Source of the DNA: Clostridia bacterium
GTDB lineage: Bacteria; Bacillota; Clostridia; Christensenellales; CAG-314
Length of the DNA stretch: 15,463 nt
Assembly: GCA_017407305.1 (NCBI GenBank)
Contig: JAFQWS010000005.1
Coordinates: forward strand, 1 to 15,463
Reading direction: 5' to 3'
Within the stretch, counting starts at the first letter, position 1. Each line of letters begins with the position of its first letter. Shown piece after piece: positions 5,656 to 14,500 of the stretch. Position numbers and translations under genes: made by a program. The notes under the pieces are model-generated. The model was given only the letters and a program-made list of their open reading frames with translations, was not told the origin of the DNA and ran no database searches.

Positions 5656-7557
5656 ATGCCCGAAATAAACAACTATTCCGAAGAGAATATTCAGGTTTTG
5701 GAAGGCTTGGAGCCTGTAAGAAAACGTCCCGGTATGTACATTGGTTCCACTGACGAAAGAGGTTTGCATCACTTGGCAGTGGAAATTGTTGACAACTCAA
5801 TTGACGAAGCTTTGCAAGGCTATTGCGACACCATTTCCATTGTCGTAAACTCCGACGGCAGTTTGACCGTTTCCGACAACGGCCGTGGAATCCCTTGTGG
5901 CATTCACAAAAAAGAAGGCATTTCCGCAGTGGAATTGTGCTTGACCAAACTTCACGCAGGTGGCAAGTTTGGTGGTGGTGGCTACAAAATTTCCGGTGGT
6001 TTGCACGGTGTAGGTTTGTCCGTCGTCAACGCACTGAGCAGTTGGTTGGTGGTGGAGGTTGACCAAGATGGCAAACGTCACTACCAAAAATATTTCCGTG
6101 GTGTGCCTCAAGACAGGCTTGCCGTTGTTGGACAAACGGAAAGAACGGGCACGTCGGTCACCTTTATGCCTGATGCAGAAATTTTTGAAACGGTTGATTG
6201 GGACTATGACAGACTTCGCTCTCGTTTGAGAGAAGTTGCCTATCTCAACAAAGGCATCACGGTAAAACTTGCCGACCAAAGAGAAAATCGCAAGCGTGCC
6301 GAAACGTTTTGTTATCAAGGTGGCTTGGCAGAATTTGTCGAAAACTTCAACAAAACAAAGCAAACCATTTTTGACCAAACCATTTACGTGGACAAGGCAG
6401 TCAAAGAAGGTCAAATTGAATGTGCAATTCAATACAACGACAGTTATTCCGAAGTTATTCATGCATACGCCAACAACATCAACACCGAAGAAGGTGGCAC
6501 CCACTTGGACGGCTTTAAAACAGCGTTGACCAAAGCAATCAACGACTATGGCAAAAAGAGTGGCATCTTGAAAGATGACGAAAAGCTCAGTGGCGAAGAC
6601 GTAAGAGAAGGCATCACGGCAATTTTGTCCGTCAAGTTGGAAAACCCTCAATTTGAAGGTCAAACCAAGACCAAGTTGGGCAACAGCGAAATGCGTTCGG
6701 CAGTATCAAAAGTGGTGGGCGAAGCCTTGGATATGTTCTTTGAAGAACATCCCAAACAAGCAAAAGACCTCATTTTGAAATGTATCACGGCACAACGTGC
6801 AAGAAACGCAGCAAGAAAGGCTCGTGAATTGACAAGAAAGGGTGTTTTGGAATCCAGTTCGTTACCTGGAAAATTGGCAGACTGCCAAGACAAAGACCCC
6901 AAAAACTGCGAAATTTATTTGGTAGAAGGTGACTCTGCAGGTGGCACGGCAAAACAAGGCAGAGACAGACGATTCCAAGCAATTTTGCCTTTGCGTGGCA
7001 AAATTTTGAACGTAGAAAAAGCACGTTTAACAAAAGCATTGGAAAACGAAGAAATCAAGGCAATGATCACGGCATTTGGCTGTGGCATTTCCGATGACTT
7101 TGACGAAAGCAAATTGCGTTACAACCGAATCATTTGCATGACGGACGCTGACGTTGACGGCAGTCACATCAGAATTTTGCTTTTGACTTTCTTCTTCAGA
7201 TATATGAGACCTCTCATTGAAAAAGGACACGTTTACATTGCTCAACCTCCTTTGTACAAAATTTCTCGTGGCAAAATGGAAAGATACGCTTTCACAGACG
7301 AACAACGCGACAAAATTTTGGAAGAAGTAGGCACCAAAGGCGTGGAAGTTTCCCGCTACAAAGGTTTGGGCGAAATGAACAGCGAACAATTGTGGACCAC
7401 CACAATGAACCCCGAAACTCGCACCATGTTGCAAGTGGGCGTAGAAGATGCTTATCAAGCAGATGAAATGTTTTCCACTCTTATGGGTGAAAACCCCGAG
7501 TTGCGTCGTGAATTTATCGTTCAAAACGCCAACTTGATTGAAGAACTTGACATTTAG
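5656..7557 (+). CDS. gyrB: DNA gyrase subunit B
   Basis: ATPase subunit of DNA gyrase, which with GyrA introduces negative supercoils. The 633 residues match the usual ~630-650 of Firmicutes GyrB. The GHKL ATPase domain shows EIVDNSIDEA (Glu43, Asn47), DNGRGIP (74-80) and the lid motif GGGGYKISGGLHGVG (106-120). The transducer domain follows. The TOPRIM domain has EGDSAGG with Glu424 and the metal-binding DADVD at 497-501. The C-terminal YKGLGEMN and the final Toprim-linked segment are complete. AAAGGAGAT, 7 nt before ATG 5656, fixes the start. gyrA follows after 11 nt in the same operon. Nothing looks truncated. Confidence 0.97.
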   Translation: MPEINNYSEENIQVLEGLEPVRKRPGMYIGSTDERGLHHLAVEIVDNSIDEALQGYCDTISIVVNSDGSLTVSDNGRGIPCGIHKKEGISAVELCLTKLHAGGKFGGGGYKISGGLHGVGLSVVNALSSWLVVEVDQDGKRHYQKYFRGVPQDRLAVVGQTERTGTSVTFMPDAEIFETVDWDYDRLRSRLREVAYLNKGITVKLADQRENRKRAETFCYQGGLAEFVENFNKTKQTIFDQTIYVDKAVKEGQIECAIQYNDSYSEVIHAYANNINTEEGGTHLDGFKTALTKAINDYGKKSGILKDDEKLSGEDVREGITAILSVKLENPQFEGQTKTKLGNSEMRSAVSKVVGEALDMFFEEHPKQAKDLILKCITAQRARNAARKARELTRKGVLESSSLPGKLADCQDKDPKNCEIYLVEGDSAGGTAKQGRDRRFQAILPLRGKILNVEKARLTKALENEEIKAMITAFGCGISDDFDESKLRYNRIICMTDADVDGSHIRILLLTFFFRYMRPLIEKGHVYIAQPPLYKISRGKMERYAFTDEQRDKILEEVGTKGVEVSRYKGLGEMNSEQLWTTTMNPETRTMLQVGVEDAYQADEMFSTLMGENPELRREFIVQNANLIEELDI

Positions 7558-7568
7558 GAGGTAGAACA

Positions 7569-10043
7569 ATGGCAAAAGTAGTTTCTCAAATTGATTACGT
7601 AGAAGCATTGAAATCCTCCAACGTCAAAAAAGTTTTGGTGGAAGAAGAACTTAAAAAATCATTTATTGCCTATGCAATGGCAGTCAACGTCTCGCGTGCA
7701 ATTCCCGACGTAAGAGACGGCTTAAAACCCGTTCACAGAAGAATTTTGTACGCAATGGGCGAACTCAACTTGTTCAACGACAAGCCTTACAGAAAGTGCG
7801 CAAGAATTGTTGGTGACGTTTTGGGTAAATACCACCCTCACGGCGACAGCGCAGTATATGATGCATTGGTACGTTTGGCACAAGACTTTTCCATCCGTTG
7901 TCCATTGGTGGATGGTCAAGGCAACTTTGGTTCCATTGACGGCGATCCGCCCGCAGCACAAAGATATACCGAGGCAAGACTTTCCAAAATTGCCTCTGAA
8001 ATGTTGAGAGAAATTGACAAAAACACCGTTGATTACTATCCCAACTTTGACAACACTTTGCAACAACCCACGGTATTGCCTTCACGTTTCCCCAACTTGT
8101 TGGTAAATGGCGCCGATGGTATTGCCGTTGGTATGGCAACCAACATCCCCCCTCACAACCTTTCCGAAACTATTGATGCAACCATTGCACAAATTCGCAA
8201 TCCGGAAATCACGGTGGAAGAATTGATGCAATATCTTCCTGCCCCCGACTTTCCCACGGGTGGCTTGATGATGACACCCATGGGTGCAAAACAAGCCTAC
8301 AAAACGGGACGTGGCTCCATCATCATCCGTGCCAAAACGGAAATTGAAACGGTGGGCAATCGCGAAAGAATTATCGTCACGGAAATTCCCTATCAAGTCA
8401 ACAAAGAAAGACTCATCATCTCCATTGCCGACTTGGTAAAAGACAAAAAAATCGAAGGCATTTCCGACGTAAAAGAAGAATCGGACAGACAAGGCATGCG
8501 CATTGTCATCGAACTCAAACGTGATGCCAATGCACAAGTTGTGCTCAATATGTTGTACAAGCACACGCAACTTCAAGTTTCCTTTGGTGTCATCATGTTG
8601 GCATTGGCTGACGGCGAACCCAAAATTTTGAACTTGAAGGAAGTTTTGTCCTACTATATCAAACACCAACAAGAAGTTATCGTCCGTCGCACCCAATACG
8701 ATTTGGAAAAGGCAGAAGATCGTTGCCACATTGTCAAAGGCTTGGTTGTTGCACAAAACAACATAGACGAAGTTATTGCCATCATTAAAGCCAGCAAAGA
8801 CAGAGCATGCGCAATGGAATTGTTGATGACGACCTTTGACCTTTCCGACAAACAAGCCAACGCAATTTTGGAAATGAAATTGGCTCGTTTGAACCAACTT
8901 GACGTCAAATCTTTGCACGACGAATTGGAACAATTGGAAGCACTCATTGCAGATTTGAAAGACATTTTGAACAATCCTCAACGTGTGGACAACATTATCG
9001 TTGACGAAATTACTGCAATCAAAGAAAAATACGGTCAACCTCGTCGTACGGAAATTTCCAACGACTACGAAGAACTCAACATTGGCGACTTGATTGAAAG
9101 ACAAGACGTCATGATTTCCATGACGCACCAAGGTTACGTCAAGCGTTTGCCCATCAGCGAATATCGTTTGCAACACCGTGGTGGCAAAGGTGCAACTGCG
9201 CACAAACCCAAAGAAGAAGACTTTGTCGAAACAATGTTTGTTTCCAACACCCACGACGATTTGTTGTTCTTTACCAACAAGGGCAAGGTTTACTGCATCA
9301 AAGGTTACGACGTACCCGAAGCAGAAAAGACAGCCCGTGGCAGAGCAATCGTCAACTTGTTGCAAGTGGACAACGGCGAAAAAGTAACAGCCGTCATCCC
9401 TCGCAAAGAAGACAGTTGTGGCAACTTGTTTATGGCAACAAAAAACGGCACCGTCAAAAAGACGCCTTTGGAAGAATTTGACTCTATCCGAAAGACAGGC
9501 AAAATTGCCATTTCATTGGTGGAAGGCGACGAACTTATTTCCGTTGCGTTGACCAGTGGCAACGACGAAATTTTGATGGCAAGTCACGAAGGCAAATGTG
9601 TACGTTTCAAAGAAGATGACGTAAGACCCATGGGCCGTGAAGCACAAGGTGTACGTGGCATCAAATTGGAAGATGACGACTATGCAGTGGATATGTGTGT
9701 TGTCAACGAAGGATGCCAAGTTGTCACCGTTTCCGAAAACGGCTTTGGCAAACGCAGTGAAATTGAAGACTATCGTTTGCAATGTCGTGCAGGCAAAGGT
9801 ATCAAAGCAGGTGTGTTCAACGCCAAGACGGGAAAACTTGTCAACTTGAAAGTTGTCACTCCCGACCAAGACGTCATGCTTATTGCAGACAACGGAATTG
9901 CCATCAGAGTCAGCGCCAGTGACATTTCCAAATATGGCCGTGACACTTTGGGTGTACGCATTATGAAATTCAAAAATGCCGACAGCAAGGTTGTTTGTGT
10001 TACCACAGCACCTCACGCAGAACAAGAAGAATCTGCCGACTAA
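7569..10043 (+). CDS. gyrA: DNA gyrase subunit A
   Basis: DNA-cleaving and rejoining subunit of gyrase, forming an A2B2 complex with GyrB. It has 824 residues, the usual length. The winged-helix/tower core is at residues ~30-500. The catalytic Tyr is Tyr133 in AAQRYTEARL. The quinolone region YHPHGDSAVYD keeps Ser94 and Asp98, the residues usually changed in resistant strains. The C-terminal beta-pinwheel contains the GyrA box at 535-541 as QHRGGKG, instead of the common QRRGGK/RG, and a related QCRAGKG further on. The C-terminal tail is acidic (EQEESAD). AGGAGGT overlaps the gyrB stop and lies 7 nt before ATG 7569. A terminator follows the stop. Confidence 0.97.
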   Translation: MAKVVSQIDYVEALKSSNVKKVLVEEELKKSFIAYAMAVNVSRAIPDVRDGLKPVHRRILYAMGELNLFNDKPYRKCARIVGDVLGKYHPHGDSAVYDALVRLAQDFSIRCPLVDGQGNFGSIDGDPPAAQRYTEARLSKIASEMLREIDKNTVDYYPNFDNTLQQPTVLPSRFPNLLVNGADGIAVGMATNIPPHNLSETIDATIAQIRNPEITVEELMQYLPAPDFPTGGLMMTPMGAKQAYKTGRGSIIIRAKTEIETVGNRERIIVTEIPYQVNKERLIISIADLVKDKKIEGISDVKEESDRQGMRIVIELKRDANAQVVLNMLYKHTQLQVSFGVIMLALADGEPKILNLKEVLSYYIKHQQEVIVRRTQYDLEKAEDRCHIVKGLVVAQNNIDEVIAIIKASKDRACAMELLMTTFDLSDKQANAILEMKLARLNQLDVKSLHDELEQLEALIADLKDILNNPQRVDNIIVDEITAIKEKYGQPRRTEISNDYEELNIGDLIERQDVMISMTHQGYVKRLPISEYRLQHRGGKGATAHKPKEEDFVETMFVSNTHDDLLFFTNKGKVYCIKGYDVPEAEKTARGRAIVNLLQVDNGEKVTAVIPRKEDSCGNLFMATKNGTVKKTPLEEFDSIRKTGKIAISLVEGDELISVALTSGNDEILMASHEGKCVRFKEDDVRPMGREAQGVRGIKLEDDDYAVDMCVVNEGCQVVTVSENGFGKRSEIEDYRLQCRAGKGIKAGVFNAKTGKLVNLKVVTPDQDVMLIADNGIAIRVSASDISKYGRDTLGVRIMKFKNADSKVVCVTTAPHAEQEESAD

Positions 10044-10051
10044 CGGAATTT

Positions 10052-10084
10052 AAAAGCCTCAAACAAGGGTTTGGGGCTTTTTTG
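10052..10084 (+). terminator. Terminator of the gyrB-gyrA operon
   Basis: AAGCCTCAAAC, 4 nt, GTTTGGGGCTT (one T-G pair), followed by TTTTT, begins 8 nt after the gyrA stop. Confidence 0.85.
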
Positions 10085-10113
10085 TTGCAAGAATTGTCAA
10101 TATGTGTTAATAT
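10085..10113 (+). promoter_or_regulatory. Promoter of the second BspA-like gene
   Basis: TTGCAA (10085-10090), 17 bp, TAATAT (10108-10113) with an extended TG at 10105-10106, right behind the gyrA terminator. Transcription would start near 10120, giving a leader of about 60 nt. Confidence 0.55.
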
Positions 10114-10140
10114 CTTTGCACATAAATAAAAGTAAGACTT

Positions 10141-10160
10141 GCCCAAACTTTTGATTGGGC
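10141..10160 (+). promoter_or_regulatory. Leader hairpin before the second BspA-like gene
   Basis: GCCCAA, 8-nt loop, TTGGGC lies 11 nt before the GAGGT ribosome binding site. No T run follows, so it is not a terminator. It may stabilise the mRNA or affect translation. Confidence 0.35.
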
Positions 10161-10178
10161 GCAGTTTTCGAGGTAATT

Positions 10179-11378
10179 ATGAAGAAAAACGTACGCATTG
10201 TTGCAGGTATCATTGCAGGCGTTCTTTTGGTGGGCGTTTTGTGCGTGGCACTTTCCTTATACGACACACCAATCAATGAAATCGACGGAATTTATTATAA
10301 AAACGTAAAATTTACTTCTCGCACCCAAATTGTTGACGTTAGCGACGATACCGCCGAGTTGATTGTTCCCATGCAACAAAATGGCAAAAAAGTTGTTTCC
10401 GTCAACACGGGGGAAAACAACAAGATTACAAAAATCACTTTGTCCTCCTCTGTGGAGCAAGTTGTTTCCAATTCTGCTCAGTTGAAGGAATTTGCAGTGC
10501 CCTCTTCCAATCAATTTTTCAAAGCAATAGATGGTGTTTTGTATTCCAAAGACGGCAAGACCTTGGTTAAATATCCCCCTGCAAAAAGTGGTACCAAATA
10601 CGACGTTGTTGCCAACTGCGAAAGTTTGGCAGACGAGTGTTTCAAACATGCATCAAAACTTATCACCATCGTTTTGCCCACAACGGCAACGATCACGTCC
10701 ATTGGTCAAAGGGCATTTTATCAATGTTCTCGCCTTATGGCATTGACCATTGGCGACAACCCTTGCCAAAGTTTTGGTGCAGATTGTTTTGGTGGATGCA
10801 CCGATTTAAAGACAATTCAAATTCCGGCCACGGCAACCAGTTTGCAACAAGGCTTTTTGGGTGTAGGCAGTTCCATCCAAAACGTTGTCGTTGACGAGCA
10901 AAACCCCAACTATCATTTTCAAGACGGTGTTTTGTACGACAAAAATTTGACAAAAGTTTTGTGCTGTTTGGAAAGCTTCGTGGGAGAAACCTTCACGTTG
11001 CCCGAAACGGTTGTTGACGTTGAAGCTTACGCATTTCGTGGCAATTACAAAACTTTGAAAATTGTCAATTTGAACAACGTACAAGTTCTCCAATCCCTTG
11101 CCTTTTATTATTGCAACTTGGACTTGATAAATTTGAACAACGTTCATACCATTGAAAATGATGCAATTTATCAATGTCTTGGTCTGGACTACTTGGTTAT
11201 TCCCCAAGGTTGCAAAATTGCCCAACGTGCTCTTTGCACCTTGCATTGCAACATTTATTTAAATGACAACAAACCATTGTTCCAACCCAAATGGCAAAAA
11301 GAACTTCACGAAAGAGCAAAAGTCTATTTCAACGGCGAGTGGCAACGTATCGAAAATGTCCCCACCCCCAACAACTAA
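10179..11378 (+). CDS. BspA-like LRR protein with N-terminal signal/anchor
   Basis: A 399-residue exported or membrane-anchored protein. Residues 2-8 are basic and 8-27 hydrophobic (IVAGIIAGVLLVGVLCVALS), a signal peptide or anchor; Cys22 is not in a good lipobox. The body carries irregular LRR_5 units, for example CESLADECFKHASKLITIVLP, SIGQRAFYQCSRLMALTI, ADCFGGCTDLKTIQIP, VEAYAFRGNYKTLKIV and TIENDAIYQCLGLDYLVIP. It also has two DGVLYxKxxxxLV hairpins (around FKAIDGVLYSKDGKTLVKYP and HFQDGVLYDKNLTKVL) typical of the family. It is shorter and more diverged than the BspA-like protein at the left edge and lacks Cys-rich repeats. The start at ATG 10179 is chosen for GAGG at 5 nt and the basic N-terminus; TTG 10155 would lie inside a hairpin. 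Function unknown; a surface ligand-binding role is inferred from the family. Confidence 0.85.
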   Translation: MKKNVRIVAGIIAGVLLVGVLCVALSLYDTPINEIDGIYYKNVKFTSRTQIVDVSDDTAELIVPMQQNGKKVVSVNTGENNKITKITLSSSVEQVVSNSAQLKEFAVPSSNQFFKAIDGVLYSKDGKTLVKYPPAKSGTKYDVVANCESLADECFKHASKLITIVLPTTATITSIGQRAFYQCSRLMALTIGDNPCQSFGADCFGGCTDLKTIQIPATATSLQQGFLGVGSSIQNVVVDEQNPNYHFQDGVLYDKNLTKVLCCLESFVGETFTLPETVVDVEAYAFRGNYKTLKIVNLNNVQVLQSLAFYYCNLDLINLNNVHTIENDAIYQCLGLDYLVIPQGCKIAQRALCTLHCNIYLNDNKPLFQPKWQKELHERAKVYFNGEWQRIENVPTPNN

Positions 11379-11401
11379 CAAATATGCTTTGACAAAATAA
11401 G

Positions 11402-11429
11402 AAAAACGCCCTTTTTTGGGCGTTTTTTT
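11402..11429 (+). terminator. Terminator of the second BspA-like gene
   Basis: AAAAACGCCC, 6 T, GGGCGTTTTT, then further T residues; perfect 10-bp stem 23 nt after the stop. Confidence 0.85.
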
Positions 11430-11474
11430 ATTTGTCAAGAGCAAGGGTGTTTTCCGCAAAATGGCACAAAGGTC

Positions 11475-11501
11475 TTGACAAGAGAAAATCCGTGATATAA
11501 T
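11475..11501 (+). promoter_or_regulatory. Promoter of the Rhs-family gene
   Basis: A consensus TTGACA (11475-11480) and perfect TATAAT (11496-11501) with an extended TG at 11493-11494. The spacer is only 15 bp, which is short, but the extended -10 can compensate. Transcription would start near 11508. Confidence 0.65.
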
Positions 11502-11511
11502 AAAAGTACAT

Positions 11512-11556
11512 AAACCGTTTGACTTTTGGTATTAAGCCAAAAAGCCAAGCGGTTTT
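11512..11556 (+). promoter_or_regulatory. Long leader hairpin of the Rhs gene, attenuator-like
   Basis: AAACCGTTTGACTTTTGG and its complement CCAAAAAGCCAAGCGGTTT form a stem of 17 pairs with one mismatch, one bulge and a 7-nt loop. It is followed by TTTTCTTTT (11553-11561). It starts about 4 nt after the predicted transcription start and sits 36 nt before the Rhs ATG, upstream of the GGAGG site. Its form is that of a terminator placed in the leader. Confidence 0.6.
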
Positions 11557-11592
11557 CTTTTACAATAATTTTTTTTCAGGAGGATTTTATAT

Positions 11593-14500
11593 ATGGAACT
11601 CAATTATATAGGTTTTGAACCTATAACAGCAACAGCGACGTTAAAGAGAATCAATCGCCTAACAAATGGTGTAGGGGAAACAAGTCCCTACATTTGCAAC
11701 AGCGACAACGTTGTTTTTTGCACGTTGGAAATTGCTCCCAAGTCGGTGTTTTCAACGTTGCACAAAGCGGAAGTCAAGTTAAAATTGCAAAGTCAAATGG
11801 CTGGAAAAATAGGTGTGTACAAAGTTAACAACGTGGGATTGCCTATTCCAACCATGGCTGATGCGCCCCAATACGTCCACGTAGAAAGCGATGGCACCAA
11901 CACTTATGCAACATTTGACGTAACGGATGCAATTGAAGGAGCAAAAACGCAAACGCACATTTTTGCGTTGGTGGCAAGCAGTGGCGAAATTCAAATTGAA
12001 AGATTTTTGGGACTTACACAAAAGTTTGTTGTTGATGACGACTATGCTTCAGTGGTAACGTTTGGCAAAGACGTAGGCGACAAAGGCAGTTATGCCGTCA
12101 ACGTGGTCAACGGCAAGTTGAAGTGGCATCAACCATTGTATTCGGCACAAGGGGATTATTGTCCTGCCAAATTCAGTTTGGTATATGACGCAAGCGCACT
12201 TTGCACACCAAGCACGTTACCTAGTGGCAGAGTGGCAAAAGGCTGGAAGATAAACTACTTTGAGCATTTGCAAGGCTACCATGCGAACAATTTGTATTTT
12301 GACCAAAACGGAAGTCGCGTATGTCTAATGCGCAAACTTGAAAATCCAGACGTGTATTACCAAGCAAACGGCAAAAAAGAGTTGGTCCTTAAAAGACAAA
12401 GTGACGGCAGTTACCTATTGACAAACAACAAAACTATTGAAAAAGTTTTTTCGTCCAGTGGCGTGCTTACGACAATCAGGGAAAAGAGAGGAAACGAGCC
12501 AATCACAACGCAAATTACTTACACCAGTGACGGCAAACTTTCCACAGTGACCGACGGCATGGGCGAGCAATACGTTTTTGACTATACCACGGCAAACAAG
12601 ATATACCTCAAAAAAGGCACGACTTCGTTGGTAGAAATGGAAGTTGAAAACGACGAATTGAAAAGCGTCAAATATTTGCAAGGAGAAGCAATGGCTACTT
12701 ATGATTTCGTACAAGGTGCCAACGGCGAATTGGTGGAAGTTACGGACAATTTAAGTGGCGAGAAAGTTGTATTCTCTTACAGTGACGACAAAAGAGTGGC
12801 AAGTTACGTCAACAAAGTAGGAACAAACGTAGTGGACTCCAAATTCTTTAAATATGGCTTTAAACAAACGGAAGTTTCTCACTGCCAAAGTTGCTATTCC
12901 AAGAGTGATGCATACAAAGTGGAACGTTATTATATTGACGGAGAAAACAACGTATCGGGTGGCACGGAAGTAGGCGCAACTGCAAGTAGCGTGGCTTACA
13001 CACAAAGAAGCAATGACTTTGTTTTCTCACAAACAGCCAACGACTATGTTTACGCACAAAGGGAAAATGGTATTGTTGAAGTGGGCAAAACCAACAAAGC
13101 GCAAAGTTGCGTTCTCAATTTGTCCACAGGAAGTCAGCAAATTGCAATTTCCGAAAGTACAGATTGTGTACCTAACGCAACGACGTTGGAAAAGGGCAGT
13201 TATGCATTTTGCATTAGTGCTATATTAGAGAGTTTTAGAAAGAGCCCTTCGGGCGAACAAAGTTTAAAAGCCAAGTTGCAACAAGTAAACCAAGACAGCA
13301 GTGTAAAAACGTTGTGTGAAATTTCTTTTGATACAAACAGCAATTTGGAACAATTCAAGTGCAAGACGGTACATTTAAGAGAAGACTCTGCCCAATTAAA
13401 AGTTAGATTTGAAGCAGTTGGCTTTTTGGAATTTTCCCTTATTGCAGGCGGAGCAATACTCAGCAAACTGCCTACCAGACAAACGTGGTTATGCCTCAAC
13501 GTTCCAACAGGTCAAGCACTGAGCACCAAAGACGTGGATTTTACCAATTGGTATCCACTTCAAAAGATGACGTTGAGTTGGGAAGGCGACAACCAAGTGA
13601 CCGGCCAAATTTTCACACAAAAGGACTATCTCAACACGTTGTTCAGTAAAATGAAAAACTCGTCCAACTATGACTTTTGGTATAACGACGGCAAATCTTT
13701 TGTACCAGGAGTAAGCGGTTTTAATTTGAACGCAGGATACGGCGCAAGGGTATTTAGTGCACTAAGATGCGCTGTCGTTACAGAAGACGAAGACAAGACT
13801 GTGTTAAGTCAATACGTATTGGAAAGTGATGGTTTGTACCAAAGAACCAAATATTACAAATACGGTCAAACGACACTGGAAGAGTGGACAAAATACGACC
13901 AATATTTTCGTCCTATTTTGCAAAAAGACGTAAACGGCATTTACGTAGAAAGTTTTTACAATGCCAAAGGCAATCTTACGCAAAGAAAGACGTACAAAGA
14001 AGCATTGGGGCTTGCCAATTTGTTGGAAGAATATACCTACCACACGACAGGCAACTTGGCAACGCAAAAAGAGAAAAGATACGGAGTGGATTACGTCACG
14101 TCTCATCAATACAATTCGGACGGTATGCTTGCAAGAACAACATCTCCAAACTCAAACACCGTAAACTATTTTTACGATGGCAAACAACGTCTCAGCCAAG
14201 TCAATGCAAGCGTTGATTCCGACTTTGCTCAAAACAATTTGACGTACGCCAACGGCAGAATCAGTCGTTACGACAACGGAATAAACAGTTACTATTTCAG
14301 TTATGACCAACTCAACCGATTGAGCCAAGTAAAGGTGGATGACGGCACGGAGTTTAAACTTAGTATAACAAGTGAAGACTTTACGTCGGGCAAAAGCCAA
14401 GCGGAAATGGAATATACCAACCAAGACAAAGTAAAGCGCGAATGGGACAAGTACGGCAACCTTACGAAAGAATGGCTTTACAACAAAACCACACAACAAT

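Noticed and set aside
8082..9365. Long open frame antisense to gyrA (and similar ones antisense to gyrB)
   Set aside because: It mirrors the codon bias of gyrA, has no ribosome binding site and encodes a low-complexity Phe/Cys/Asn-rich product.
11569..11576. Poly-T tract as a phase-variable switch for the Rhs gene
   Set aside because: Eight T residues in an A/T-rich leader are not enough evidence, and the tract is outside both promoter spacer and coding frame.
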